The translations under genes and the position numbers were made by a program. A stretch of DNA of 64,000 bases from the NCBI RefSeq assembly GCF_003952725.1, contig NZ_CP032509.1, positions 2,070,001-2,134,000 of the forward strand, in the 5' to 3' direction. Under the pieces are notes generated by a model that was given only the letters and a program-made list of their open reading frames with translations, searched no databases and was not told where the DNA came from. How positions within the stretch are numbered: position 1 is the first letter of the stretch; every line of letters starts with the position of its first letter. Of the stretch, positions 50,551 through 60,226 are shown piece by piece. This DNA comes from Georhizobium profundi (GTDB taxonomy: Bacteria > Pseudomonadota > Alphaproteobacteria > Rhizobiales > Rhizobiaceae).

Positions 50551-51375
50551 TCAGGTGATCCGGCGAATGCTCTCGGTGATTTCGTGGGTCTCGAACACGC
50601 CGAGCCAGTCGTCGCGCATGAGGCGCGGCTTGCCGTTCACGATCGCCTTGTTGCAGGCATCGGAGAAGACGCCATCGACTTCTTCCATGACGACAGCCGC
50701 GAGAATGTTCAGGTGCCCAAGCAGGAAATCGCGTGCTGCCACCCGGTCGACGCCGCGGCGCACCACCTCGTCCATCGCATCCTTCATCACGACCAGAAGC
50801 GTCGCGCACACGGTCTCCGACAGGCCGGGCTCCAGCAGCGCCATCTGCTCGACGGTCACGCGATGGGACCGCAGGATCGGCTGGAAGATCGTCTTGGCGA
50901 TCTCTTCGCCGATGGCAAAATGCTCTTCCGGGCCCTGCATCAGCGCGCTGACAATCGCCTGGCGCGCTGCAATGCCGCCGAAATAATCGCGCTTGGCCGC
51001 AAGATCGGTTTCATCGTTGAAGATCGGCGGATGGCAGGGATGGGTGACGAAATAGGTGACGTCCGCGCGCTCGGGGAAATGCCCGGCAAAGGGAGCCGCG
51101 GCATCGAGCGCGATCACGATCGTGCCGGGCGCGACCTTGGGCACGATATCGGCGCCGACCTTCCGGATCGCCGTGTCCGGCACAGCCAGGATTACGGCTT
51201 TCGCATCCTTCAACGCCTCATCGACGGCGACGCAGTCTGCGCCGACCTCATCCTTCAGCCGCTTTTGGCCGATTTCGCTGACTTCGACATGGGCAACGTC
51301 ATAACGCGACCCTTTCAGGTTGCGCGACAGACGCACTCCCATTTTCCCACCGGCGCCGATCAAAGCGATTTTCAT
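50551..51375 (-). CDS. apnO: D-apionate oxidoisomerase (phosphogluconate dehydrogenase C-terminal domain family)
   Basis: 274 residues from ATG 51375; the upstream codons lack a site. Rossmann start (IALIGAGGKMGVRLSRNL), then VILAVPDTAIRKVG, THPCHPPIFND and a helical C-terminal domain. In the D-apiose pathways described for rhizobia, ApnO turns D-apionate into 3-oxo-isoapionate with NAD+. The divergent RuBisCO-like and DUF1537 kinase genes are the known next steps, which supports the call. Confidence 0.82.
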   Translation of the reverse strand: MKIALIGAGGKMGVRLSRNLKGSRYDVAHVEVSEIGQKRLKDEVGADCVAVDEALKDAKAVILAVPDTAIRKVGADIVPKVAPGTIVIALDAAAPFAGHFPERADVTYFVTHPCHPPIFNDETDLAAKRDYFGGIAARQAIVSALMQGPEEHFAIGEEIAKTIFQPILRSHRVTVEQMALLEPGLSETVCATLLVVMKDAMDEVVRRGVDRVAARDFLLGHLNILAAVVMEEVDGVFSDACNKAIVNGKPRLMRDDWLGVFETHEITESIRRIT

Positions 51376-51483
51376 GCTACTTGCCTCCCTCATTCGTGCC
51401 GGACGATTGCAAAGGAAAGAGCATGTTGTCAACTGGTATGATGAGATGATATTGCCTCTCGTCGTCAGGGGAGAGCGTTAGCA

Positions 51484-52743
51484 ATGGCGCGATTGTTCGC
51501 AGAGTACGAGGTCGAGAGCCCGGTCGGGCTCGAAAGGGCCGCGCGCGTCATTGCGGGCGAACAGTCCTGCGGCACCTTCATGCGGCTACCGGGCGAGACC
51601 GATGATCTCAGAAGCCGCGCCGGTGCCAATGTCGAGGACGTCATTGTCGACGAGGTGCGGGACAAGCCATCGCTGCCGGTGCGGAAACCGGGCACAGCCT
51701 ATGAGCGCGGGCGCATCGTTCTGTCCTGGCCTCTCGCCAATATGGGCCCGTCGCTTACCAACACGCTCGCGACGGTCGCCGGCAATCTGTTCGAGCTCGC
51801 CGAAGTCTCCGCCATCCGGCTGACCGACGTCACGTTTCCCGACGCGTTCGCCGATGCGTGTCCGGGGCCGGCGTTCGGCGTCGAGGGCACGCAGCGGCTC
51901 GCCGACGTGTCCGACCGGCCGATGATCGGTACCATCATCAAGCCGAGCGTCGGCCTTTCTCCGGATGAGACGGCGGCGCTCGTGCAACAGCTCTGCGATG
52001 GCGGCATCGATTTCATCAAGGACGACGAACTGCAGGCGAACGGGCCCCACTGCCCGCTTGCCGAGCGGGTGAGGGCCGTGATGGACGTGATCAACGCTCA
52101 TGCGGAAAAGACCGGCAAGAAGGTTATGTACGCGTTCAACATCACCGACGAAGTCGATGAGATGAAACGCAATGCCGATCTGGTGCTGGCGCAAGGCGGC
52201 ACCTGCCTGATGGTCAGCCTTCATTCCATTGGCCTTGCGGGTCTCGGCGCGATCCGGCGGCATTCGCAACTGCCGCTGCACTGCCACCGCAATGGCTGGG
52301 GGCTGTTCCAGCGCTCGCCCGACATCGGTCTGTCCTACCGCGCCTGGCAGAAGTTTTGGCGGCTTGCGGGGGCGGACCACCTGCACGTCAACGGGCTCGG
52401 CAACAAGTTCAGCGAGAGCGACGACAGCGTCATCGATTCCGCCCGCGCCGTAGCCGAGCCGATGTTTTGCGGCAAGCGGGCAAGTTTTGCGGCGATGCCG
52501 GTGTTTTCGTCGGGCCAGACGGCGGTTCAGATCGAGCCGACCTACAGGGCGATCGGCACCACCGGCTTCATCTACTGCGGCGGCGGCGGCATCATGGGGC
52601 ATCCGGGCGGCGTCGCCGGCGGTGTCGAGAGCCTGCGTCAGGCGGCAGAGGCAGCGGTCAAGGGCATTTCCGCCGCCGACTATGCGCGGGATCACAGGGA
52701 ACTCGCCGATGCTCTGAAGGTCTTCGGAGACCGCTTCGGATGA
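51484..52743 (+). CDS. oiaX: RuBisCO-like protein, 3-oxo-isoapionate 4-phosphate decarboxylase
   Basis: 419 residues, form IV RuBisCO-like (RLP). Motifs include GTIIKPSVGLSP (equivalent of RuBisCO Lys175), GGIDFIKDDELQAN (the Mg-binding lysine, normally carbamylated, and acidic partners), HCHRNGWG, HVNGLGNKFSE and the phosphate loop GGGGIMGHPGG. The gene overlaps oiaK by ATGA. In the apionate pathway OiaX decarboxylates 3-oxo-isoapionate 4-phosphate to L-erythrulose 1-phosphate. It is not a CO2-fixing enzyme: no small subunit or phosphoribulokinase is present. Confidence 0.85.
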   Translation: MARLFAEYEVESPVGLERAARVIAGEQSCGTFMRLPGETDDLRSRAGANVEDVIVDEVRDKPSLPVRKPGTAYERGRIVLSWPLANMGPSLTNTLATVAGNLFELAEVSAIRLTDVTFPDAFADACPGPAFGVEGTQRLADVSDRPMIGTIIKPSVGLSPDETAALVQQLCDGGIDFIKDDELQANGPHCPLAERVRAVMDVINAHAEKTGKKVMYAFNITDEVDEMKRNADLVLAQGGTCLMVSLHSIGLAGLGAIRRHSQLPLHCHRNGWGLFQRSPDIGLSYRAWQKFWRLAGADHLHVNGLGNKFSESDDSVIDSARAVAEPMFCGKRASFAAMPVFSSGQTAVQIEPTYRAIGTTGFIYCGGGGIMGHPGGVAGGVESLRQAAEAAVKGISAADYARDHRELADALKVFGDRFG

Positions 52744-54053
52744 GCGGCGCGCCGCTGATCAGCTTCTACGGCGATGACTTCACTGGCTCCACCGACGCCA
52801 TGGAGGCGCTGTCTTCGAATGGCATTGAAACGGTGCTCTTCACGCGCGTGCCAAACGCCGAAGAGTTTGCCCCTTTCGCCCATTGCCGGGCCGTTGGCCT
52901 CGCCGGAACCAGTCGCAGCCAGAGCCCCATTTGGATGGATCGGGAGCTGCGGGATGCGCTTTTCTGGTTGAAATCGCTGAACGCTGCGCACTGCCATTAC
53001 AAGGTCTGCTCGACCTTCGACAGCGCGCCGCACCAGGGCCCGATCGGCCGCGCGCTGGAAATCGGCCTCGATATCTTCGACCAGGACATGGCGGCGATCA
53101 TCGTCGGCGTGCCGCAGCTGCGCCGCTACACCTTCTTCGGACACCTTTTCGCAGGCTATCGCGACGCGGTCTATCGCATCGATCGCCACCCGGTGATGAG
53201 CCGCCATCCCGCGACACCGATGCGGGAGGCCGATCTCGTGCTTCATCTCGCGGGACAGACCGAGTTGCCGCTCGCGCGGACTGGCGGCACCGAAGCCACG
53301 CCGGCAAGCCTTGCTGCACTTCGCGACGAGGGCATTCGGGGCGTGCTGCTCGACGTGCACGATCTTGCGACACAACGGGCGGCCGGCGAGCTCATCCTTG
53401 CCGGGGAGGGCGGGCTTGGCCCCTTCATCATTGGATCGTCCGGCGTCGATTACGCCTTGATCGCCGCTTGGCGGGCCCGCGGCGTGCTTTCGCCGGAACT
53501 GCCTTCATTCGAGCCGCTTCAGCGCGAGGCGCGCATTGCCGTCGTTTCCGGCAGCTGCTCGCCGACCACCGAACGGCAGATCCGGACGGCTGCGCACGCC
53601 GGCTTCCTGCCCATCGAGGTCGATTACCGCGCCATCGCCTCCGGCATGAACGCGGATGCCGTCATCGATGCTGCGCTGTCTCGGGCGCTGCCCGCCCTGG
53701 AGGCTGGACAGAGCCCGATCCTGCACACGGCACTTGGCCCCGACACCACCGTGTCGATCGACGCTGCCGAGAACGACGCGGTGGGACGCGCTCTCGGTCA
53801 CATGCTCGATCAGATCATCGCCCGAACAGGCCTCGCGCGGGTGGCGGTGGCGGGTGGCGACACATCGAGTCACGCCCTCTCGCAACTCGGCATCTTCGCC
53901 CTGACGCTTCGCCACCCCATCACCCAATCCCCCGGCTCCCCCGTCTGCCTCGCCCATCGCTACACGGGCGGCACGATCGAAATGACGCTGAAGGGCGGCC
54001 AGATCGGCAACGACGACTATCTAGTGAGGATCCGGGACGGCATGGTTGGGTGA
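52740..54053 (+). CDS. oiaK: 3-oxo-isoapionate kinase (DUF1537 family)
   Basis: 437 residues from ATG 52740, overlapping the oiaX stop. DUF1537 motifs: LISFYGDDFTGSTDAMEALS, HYKVCSTFDSAPHQGPIG, VPQLRRYTFFGHLFA, a middle IIGSSGVDYAL, and AVAGGDTSSHAL near the C-terminus. It phosphorylates 3-oxo-isoapionate, giving the substrate for OiaX. It differs clearly from otnK in length and sequence, in line with a distinct substrate. Confidence 0.85.
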   Translation: MSGAPLISFYGDDFTGSTDAMEALSSNGIETVLFTRVPNAEEFAPFAHCRAVGLAGTSRSQSPIWMDRELRDALFWLKSLNAAHCHYKVCSTFDSAPHQGPIGRALEIGLDIFDQDMAAIIVGVPQLRRYTFFGHLFAGYRDAVYRIDRHPVMSRHPATPMREADLVLHLAGQTELPLARTGGTEATPASLAALRDEGIRGVLLDVHDLATQRAAGELILAGEGGLGPFIIGSSGVDYALIAAWRARGVLSPELPSFEPLQREARIAVVSGSCSPTTERQIRTAAHAGFLPIEVDYRAIASGMNADAVIDAALSRALPALEAGQSPILHTALGPDTTVSIDAAENDAVGRALGHMLDQIIARTGLARVAVAGGDTSSHALSQLGIFALTLRHPITQSPGSPVCLAHRYTGGTIEMTLKGGQIGNDDYLVRIRDGMVG

Positions 54054-54212
54054 GGGGCGCTTGTGGTATCGCGTCTGGCCATTCGGCCATCGTCCCGTTG
54101 ATCGACAGGCTGTCATCCGCATCGATTAGAAAGAGAGCAGCCTCAACTTTTTATGGCTCAATTCCGCAACCGCGCACTTTCTTCGCAGCTGCCATAATTT
54201 GACGATGTCCTT

Positions 54213-54686
54213 GTGAAAGACGCATATTGGGTTTCAGGAAGCGCGAGATTCGAGAGACGGCGAGTGGTCAGGATTGGGGCGGATTGGGAAGAGCGACGGG
54301 GGCGCCGCTTGCGTGCGACCGATTTTGCCGCCTATGCGCTGCTGCTTCTCGCCTTGCTCGGCTATGCCTGCCTTCCGTCGAAGCCGTCGAACGGCATCGA
54401 AATCGCCGAGCGGCTCGCCCCGGTTTCCCTGTCGGCCGCTCTCTCTGCCGATCTGACCCAGAAATACCGCATCCCCAAGCAAGAGCAGGAATATCGCGCC
54501 CGTAGCGTCAGCTTCGACGCAATCGCAGCCGAGACGGCCGATGTGCCGTCCTCTGCCCTGGCGCGGGTAGTGACGCTGGTGCTGCCGGAGATCGAGACAG
54601 CGATCGTGCGGATCGGGCCGACTCCTGCCGGCAGCGAGCAGGCACGCGTCACGCCGGCGGCGAGGGGCCCCCCTTCGATCGTCTGA
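54213..54686 (+). CDS. Hypothetical membrane-anchored protein upstream of the mrp operon
   Basis: 157 residues from GTG 54213, though the start is weak. One hydrophobic segment (FAAYALLLLALLGYACL, about 38-54) follows an Arg-rich N-terminus. The rest is soluble and probably periplasmic. No family recognised. It reads in the same direction as the mrp genes with a 173-bp gap. Confidence 0.5.
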   Translation: MKDAYWVSGSARFERRRVVRIGADWEERRGRRLRATDFAAYALLLLALLGYACLPSKPSNGIEIAERLAPVSLSAALSADLTQKYRIPKQEQEYRARSVSFDAIAAETADVPSSALARVVTLVLPEIETAIVRIGPTPAGSEQARVTPAARGPPSIV

Positions 54687-54859
54687 GCCTTGCCAAGCGT
54701 CCAACGACGCTGCCGGCTTGGCCTCTCTCTTCGAATGGCACATGAAACGTGCATGCAGGAGCCAAGGACCCTCGCTTTTACGCGGTGGTTGCAACCGTTA
54801 GGCTTCCTGTACGATGCGTTCAATTGCCCCACTTCAAGCGTCAGTTCCGGTAAGTCTCC

Positions 54860-57787
54860 ATGTGGTCTAGTGAATGGCTCATCCTGCTCGTCGGTCTTCC
54901 GTTTCTCGGAAGCCTGCTGACGGCTTTGTTGCCGAGCCATTCGCGCAGTGCGGCCAACTGGCTGGCCGGTGCCATGGCCCTTGCCTGTTTCGGCATTGCG
55001 ATCAGTGCTTATTCGGCAGTGACCGATGGCATGGTGGTGCGCCATCAGGTGGAGTGGGTACCGCATCTTGGTCTCTCGCTCACGCTGCGGCTCGATGGCT
55101 TCGCCTGGATGTTCTCCATGCTGATCACGGGCATCGGCGCCCTCGTGATCCTTTATGCGCGCTACTACATGTCGCCCAAGGATCCGGTCGTTCGCTTCTA
55201 CGCCCTTCTGCTGGCGTTCATGGGGGCGATGCAGGGGCTCGTGGTTTCCGGCAACATCATCCTGCTCGCGGTGTTCTGGGAGTTGACGAGCATCTTCTCG
55301 TTCCTCCTGATCGGCTACTGGCACCATAACCAGGCGGCGCGCGATGGTGCGCGCATGGCGCTGACGATCACCGGAGCGGGCGGTCTGTGCCTGCTGGCCG
55401 GCATGGTGCTGCTCGGCCAGATCGTCGGCAGCTACGATCTTGATGTGGTGCTGCAGTCCGGCGACCTGATCCGCGCGAGCGATCTCTATCTGCCGACCTT
55501 GCTCCTCATCCTCGCCGGCGCGCTGACGAAGAGCGCGCAGTTTCCGTTCCATTTCTGGCTGCCGAATGCGATGGCCGCGCCGACACCGGTTTCGGCCTAT
55601 CTCCACTCCGCGACGATGGTCAAGGCGGGCGTCTTCCTGCTCACGCGGTTCTGGCCGGTGCTTTCCGGCACCGATGCGTGGTTCTTCATCGTCGGCTTCG
55701 CCGGCCTCAGCACGCTTTTGATCGGTGCCTACTTCGCCATTTTCCAGCATGATCTCAAAGGCCTGCTCGCCTATTCGACCATCAGCCATCTCGGTCTGGT
55801 CACGACGTTGCTTAGCCTGGGAAGCCCGCTCGCGGCCGTTGCGGCCATCTTCCACATGGTCAATCACGCGACCTTCAAGGCGTCGCTCTTCATGGCGGCC
55901 GGCATCATCGACCACGAGGCCGGAACCCGCGACATGCGGCGATTGAGCGGGCTCTTCAGTTTCCTGCCGATCACTGCGACGCTCGCCATGGTCGCAAGCG
56001 CGGCCATGGCCGGGGTGCCGCTTCTCAACGGCTTCCTGTCGAAGGAAATGTTCTTTGCCGAAACGCTCGAGCAGCACCGTGCATCGGTACTCGACACGCT
56101 GACGCCCTATGTGGCGACCATTGCCGCAGCATTCGCCGTTACCTATTCCATCCGCCTGATCCACACGGTCTTCTTCGGCCCGCGCGCAAGCGACCTGCCC
56201 AAGGTTCCGCACGAGCCGCCGCGCTGGATGCGATTGCCGATCGAGCTTCTCGTCCTGGCCTGCCTCGTCGTCGGCACCATTCCGGGCCTGAGCATCGGCT
56301 CCTATCTCGACACGGCGGTGGTATCGGTGCTGGGCGATGCGACGCCTGTTTACAGCCTGTCGATCTGGCACGGCTTCAACCTGCCCTTAGCGATGAGCAT
56401 AGTCGCTCTCTTGGGCGGCATCGTTCTCTACATGGCGCTGAAATCCTATCTCGACCGGTGCGAAGAGGGGCCGCCGATTTTCCGTCGCCTCAAGGGGCAG
56501 CGCATCTTCGAGCGCATTCTCGTCGCCGTCAGCTGGCGCTGGGCGCGTGTGGCGGAGCGCTTTTTGGGCACGCGGCGGCTTCAACCGCAGCTGCGGCTGA
56601 TCGTGGTGGCGGCAATTCTTGCCGGTGTGTGGGCCATGTGGGGTGCGCGGCATCTCGCGCCGCAACTGACCATCTCCGGCGTCGACCCGGTTCTCGCCAT
56701 GATGTGGCTGGTCGGCGGAGGCTGTGCCGTTGCCGCCGCCTACCAGGCAAAATTCCACCGGCTCGCCGCGCTCATCTTTCTGGGCGTTGCGGGCCTCGTC
56801 ACCTGCATCACCTTCGTCTGGCTCTCGGCCCCCGATCTTGGTGTGACGCAGCTTCTGGTGGAGATCGTCACCACCGTGCTCATCCTTCTCGGGCTTCGCT
56901 GGCTGCCGAAGCGCGACGATCAGATAGAGCGGCATGGCTTCTGGGTTCGGCTGCGGCGCGGGCGCGACTTCTTCATCGCTGTCATCGCCGGTGCGGGGAT
57001 GGCGCTGCTCGCCTATTACATGATGATGACGCCGCTGCCGCCGTCGGTCGGAGACTACTACCTGCAGCACGCCTATAGCGAAGGAGGCGGCACCAACGTC
57101 GTCAACGTCATCCTCGTCGATTTCCGCGGCTTCGATACGCTCGGCGAGATCGTCGTGCTGGCCGTCGTCGCGCTGACGGTATTTGCACTGCTGCGCCGTT
57201 TCCGGCCGGCGGAGGACAATTCCGAACTGCCGTACCAGCAGCGCGAACAGAACGAATATGACAGCATCCAGCGCGATCGCGAGGTGGGCGAGACGCTGAA
57301 AGACTACCTGCTCGTGCCGTCGGTCATCATGCGCTGGATGTTCGCCGCAATCACGCTTCTAGCGGCATACCTGTTCCTGCGCGGTCACGATCTGCCGGGC
57401 GGCGGCTTTGCGGCAGGCGTCGCGATGGCGATCGGCTTCCTTCTGCAGTATCTCGCTGGTGGCACGCGCTGGGTGGAAGAGCGCCTGCGCATTCGGCCAG
57501 TGCAGTGGATCGGCTTCGGGTTGCTTGCGGCGACGGCGACGGGTCTCGGCTCGCTCACCGTGGGCTACCCGTTCCTGACATCCTATTTCCAGTATACGGA
57601 GATCCCCTTCATCGGCGGCGTACCAACGGCTTCGGCTCTGTTCTTCGATCTCGGCGTCTTCAGCCTTGTGGTCGGTGCGACTGTCCTGATGCTCGTCGCC
57701 ATCGCCCACCAGTCGCTCCGTGCACCGAAAGCGCGGCCAGATCGGGCGGTGGCCGAGCGGACTGCGGTCGAGCAGGGAGAAAGCTGA
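54860..57787 (+). CDS. mrpA: Na+/H+ (or K+/H+) antiporter subunit A fused to B (Mrp/Pha/Mnh)
   Basis: 975 residues. The N-terminal about 500 residues are an NADH-quinone oxidoreductase subunit 5-like channel domain (the conserved Glu in FWELTSIFSFLLIGYW, the Lys/His helix HSATMVKAGVFLL, HMVNHATFKASLFM). The middle is MrpA-specific. The C-terminal about 150 residues are an MrpB domain (LRGHDLPGGGFAAGVAMAIGF). The A-B fusion is the PhaAB form of rhizobia. Part of a six-gene operon for alkaline and salt tolerance. The stop overlaps the next start. Confidence 0.93.
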   Translation: MWSSEWLILLVGLPFLGSLLTALLPSHSRSAANWLAGAMALACFGIAISAYSAVTDGMVVRHQVEWVPHLGLSLTLRLDGFAWMFSMLITGIGALVILYARYYMSPKDPVVRFYALLLAFMGAMQGLVVSGNIILLAVFWELTSIFSFLLIGYWHHNQAARDGARMALTITGAGGLCLLAGMVLLGQIVGSYDLDVVLQSGDLIRASDLYLPTLLLILAGALTKSAQFPFHFWLPNAMAAPTPVSAYLHSATMVKAGVFLLTRFWPVLSGTDAWFFIVGFAGLSTLLIGAYFAIFQHDLKGLLAYSTISHLGLVTTLLSLGSPLAAVAAIFHMVNHATFKASLFMAAGIIDHEAGTRDMRRLSGLFSFLPITATLAMVASAAMAGVPLLNGFLSKEMFFAETLEQHRASVLDTLTPYVATIAAAFAVTYSIRLIHTVFFGPRASDLPKVPHEPPRWMRLPIELLVLACLVVGTIPGLSIGSYLDTAVVSVLGDATPVYSLSIWHGFNLPLAMSIVALLGGIVLYMALKSYLDRCEEGPPIFRRLKGQRIFERILVAVSWRWARVAERFLGTRRLQPQLRLIVVAAILAGVWAMWGARHLAPQLTISGVDPVLAMMWLVGGGCAVAAAYQAKFHRLAALIFLGVAGLVTCITFVWLSAPDLGVTQLLVEIVTTVLILLGLRWLPKRDDQIERHGFWVRLRRGRDFFIAVIAGAGMALLAYYMMMTPLPPSVGDYYLQHAYSEGGGTNVVNVILVDFRGFDTLGEIVVLAVVALTVFALLRRFRPAEDNSELPYQQREQNEYDSIQRDREVGETLKDYLLVPSVIMRWMFAAITLLAAYLFLRGHDLPGGGFAAGVAMAIGFLLQYLAGGTRWVEERLRIRPVQWIGFGLLAATATGLGSLTVGYPFLTSYFQYTEIPFIGGVPTASALFFDLGVFSLVVGATVLMLVAIAHQSLRAPKARPDRAVAERTAVEQGES

Positions 57788-58131
57788 TGGAATTCGTCAT
57801 TGCATTCGCCATCGGCGTGCTCGGTGCTTCGGGCGTCTGGCTCATCCTGCGGCCGCGGACCTATCAGGTCGTCATGGGGCTCGCGCTTCTGTCCTATGGC
57901 GTCAACCTCTTCATCTTCGGCATGGGCCGGCTGCGGGTCAACGCGCCGCCCGTGCTGCCTGGCGGTGACGCCATCGATCCGGCCGCTTTCACCGATCCGC
58001 TTCCGCAGGCGTTGGTTCTCACCGCGATCGTCATCAGCTTTGCCACGACCGCGCTGTTTCTGGTGGTGCTGATCGCTTCACGGGGCCTCACCGGAACGGA
58101 CCATGTGGATGGCCGGGAGGGCGAGCGATGA
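57787..58131 (+). CDS. mrpC: Mrp antiporter subunit C (NuoK-like)
   Basis: 114 residues, three membrane helices as in NuoK (GVWLILRPRTYQVVMGLALLSYGVNLFIF, DPLPQALVLTAIVISFATTAL). The ATG shares one base with the TGA of mrpA. Required for complex assembly. Ends 4 bp inside mrpD. Confidence 0.9.
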   Translation: MEFVIAFAIGVLGASGVWLILRPRTYQVVMGLALLSYGVNLFIFGMGRLRVNAPPVLPGGDAIDPAAFTDPLPQALVLTAIVISFATTALFLVVLIASRGLTGTDHVDGREGER

Positions 58132-59744
58132 CCGGTCAGTTCCCTCAATTGATCGTCGCACCGATCATCCTGCCCTTGATCGTGGGCGCCTTGCTGCTGT
58201 TCTTCGACGACCGCGAACGGCGGCTGAAGACGTCGCTTGCGATCCTGTCGGTCCTGGCCCAGCTTGCGATCGGGCTTACCCTTCTGTTCAGGGTCCACTG
58301 GTCGGACGACGCGACGGCGCTTGTCTACCTGCTGGGCAACTGGCCCGCACCGATCGCGATCAACCTGATCGCCGACCGGCTGTCGAGCATCATGCTGGTG
58401 CTTGGCTCGCTGCTCGCGATCCCGGCGCTCGTATTCGCCACCGCCCGCTGGGACAAGGCGGGACCGCACTTCCATTCGATGTTCCAGTTCATGCTGGTCG
58501 GCATCAATGGAGCCTTCCTGACGGGTGACCTGTTCAACCTGTTCGTTTTCTTCGAAGTGATGCTGGCCGCGTCCTACGGGCTCGTGCTGCACGGGTCGGG
58601 ACCGGCGCGCGTGAAGGCGGGGCTGCACTACATCGCCATCAATCTCGCTGCGTCGCTCGTTTTCCTGATCGGCATCGCGATGGTGTTCGGCGCGACCGGC
58701 AGCTTGAACATGGCCGAGATCTCCATGCGCGCCGCGGAGATCGAGGGATTTGCGACGCCTGGTCTGCATGTCGGGCTCTCGATGCTTGGTCTCGCCTTCC
58801 TGGTGAAAGCGGCGATGTGGCCGCTCGGGAACTGGCTGGTTCCGGCATATTCCGCATCTGCGGGACCGGTCGCAGCCATCATGGCGATCCTCAGCAAGGT
58901 CGGGATCTATGCCCTGATCCGTCTGTCGCTTCTGGTGCCGGCGGAAGGCGAGGTCTTCGGATCGCTCGTCATCTTCATCGGCGGTGCCGCCACGCTCGTC
59001 TTCGCATCGATCGGTCTTCTGGCCACGCAATCGATCCGCACGGCGACGGCCTATCTCGTCATGGTTTCTTCCGGCACCATCCTCGCGACGCTTGGTCTCT
59101 CAGAACCCGCGAGCACGACTGGCGCGCTCTATTACCTCGTGACCTCCACGCTTGCGACAGGTGCGCTCTTCCTGCTTGCCGAGTTGCTGGAGCGGGACCA
59201 GGATCCATTGTCGGCGATGTTGTCCGTCACGATGGAAGCCTTTGGCGAGAACAGCCAGTTCGTCGATCCGGAAGAGGAGGTGGGTCGACCGATGCCGCAG
59301 GCGGCCGCGGTGCTCGGCGCCGGCTTTGGTATCCTCGCCATGGTCCTGATTGGCCTGCCGCCGCTTGCAGGATTCCTTGCCAAATTCGCGATCCTGCATT
59401 CTGTCATCGGGCCGGGTGCAGAGGCGATGTCGGAGGCGGTGACGATGCGTCTTGGGCTAGCGGCCTTGCTCATCTTCTCGGGGCTGACGGCGCTGATCGC
59501 GCTGTCTCGCGCAGGCATCCGAACCTTCTGGGCGCCGGTCGAGCCGTTCATGCCACGGGTCTCCATCGTTGAGGTGGCGCCGGTGCTGTTCCTCCTCGTC
59601 GTGATCGTGCTTCTCTCGGTCTATGCCGGACCCGCGGTAGACCTGATGGCGGCCACAGCCAATGATCTCCACATTCCCAACGGCTATCTCGATGCCGTGC
59701 TCGGTGCCGAACGCGTGCCCCCATACGCTGGAGGTGAAGAATGA
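58128..59744 (+). CDS. mrpD: Mrp antiporter subunit D (NuoN/L-like)
   Basis: 538 residues, about 14 helices. Antiporter-like channel motifs: the Glu in NLFVFFEVMLAASYGLVLHG, Lys in FLVKAAMWPLGNWLVPAY, and a second lysine helix near MAILSKVGIYALIR. It provides one of the proton pathways. Overlaps mrpC by 4 bp and mrpE by 4 bp. Confidence 0.92.
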   Translation: MTGQFPQLIVAPIILPLIVGALLLFFDDRERRLKTSLAILSVLAQLAIGLTLLFRVHWSDDATALVYLLGNWPAPIAINLIADRLSSIMLVLGSLLAIPALVFATARWDKAGPHFHSMFQFMLVGINGAFLTGDLFNLFVFFEVMLAASYGLVLHGSGPARVKAGLHYIAINLAASLVFLIGIAMVFGATGSLNMAEISMRAAEIEGFATPGLHVGLSMLGLAFLVKAAMWPLGNWLVPAYSASAGPVAAIMAILSKVGIYALIRLSLLVPAEGEVFGSLVIFIGGAATLVFASIGLLATQSIRTATAYLVMVSSGTILATLGLSEPASTTGALYYLVTSTLATGALFLLAELLERDQDPLSAMLSVTMEAFGENSQFVDPEEEVGRPMPQAAAVLGAGFGILAMVLIGLPPLAGFLAKFAILHSVIGPGAEAMSEAVTMRLGLAALLIFSGLTALIALSRAGIRTFWAPVEPFMPRVSIVEVAPVLFLLVVIVLLSVYAGPAVDLMAATANDLHIPNGYLDAVLGAERVPPYAGGEE

Positions 59745-60226
59745 GCAGAATCTTCCCTTATCCGGTCATGACGCTTGGCCTGTTCGTCATGTGGATCGCG
59801 CTTGCCGGGGCAACGCCCGGTCATACGGTGCTGGCATTTATCGTGAGCACGGGCAGCGCGCTTACCTTGAAGGCGCTCGGTGAAAAGAGCACCCGGGTCA
59901 AGCGCGTCGACGCCATCGTCACGCTTGCAAGCGTGGTCTTCGTGGACATCCTGCGGTCCAACTATGATGTCGCCCGGCTCATCCTGTTCGGCAAAAGGCT
60001 CGACCGCAAATCCGGCTTCATGACGGTGCCGATCCGCCTCAAGAACCCGTCCTCGCTCGCGGTGTTGTCCATCGTGCTCACAAGCACGCCGGGAACCGCT
60101 TGGCTCGACTACAATGCCGCGCAAGGCACGCTGATCATCCACGTCTTCGACCTCAAGGATGAATCGCATTGGCTGGATCTCATCTCCAACCGGTATGAGC
60201 GGCTCCTCCTGGAGATATTCGAATGA
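59741..60226 (+). CDS. mrpE: Mrp antiporter subunit E
   Basis: 161 residues: two N-terminal helices and a cytoplasmic C-terminal domain typical of MrpE (VVFVDILRSNYDVARLIL, VPIRLKNPSSLAVLSI, TPGTAWLDYN). The stop overlaps mrpF by 4 bp. Confidence 0.9.
   Translation: MSRIFPYPVMTLGLFVMWIALAGATPGHTVLAFIVSTGSALTLKALGEKSTRVKRVDAIVTLASVVFVDILRSNYDVARLILFGKRLDRKSGFMTVPIRLKNPSSLAVLSIVLTSTPGTAWLDYNAAQGTLIIHVFDLKDESHWLDLISNRYERLLLEIFE

Noticed and set aside
51586..52695. 369-codon minus-strand frame opposite the RuBisCO-like gene
   Set aside because: Shadow of oiaX: the plus strand has all RLP motifs and a good ribosome binding site, while this frame has none.
51484..52743. Possible genuine RuBisCO for CO2 fixation
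   Set aside because: No small subunit or phosphoribulokinase nearby; the apnO and DUF1537 kinase neighbours and the length fit the form IV-type oiaX decarboxylase.
54213..54686. The gene before mrpA as an additional Mrp subunit
   Set aside because: One helix and no similarity to any Mrp subunit; all subunit functions A to G are already accounted for downstream.
54362..56371. 669-codon open frame on the minus strand opposite mrpA
   Set aside because: Arg/Asp/Gly/His-rich low-complexity product without domains, lying opposite a clear multi-helix mrpA; it is a composition artefact of high-GC coding sequence.
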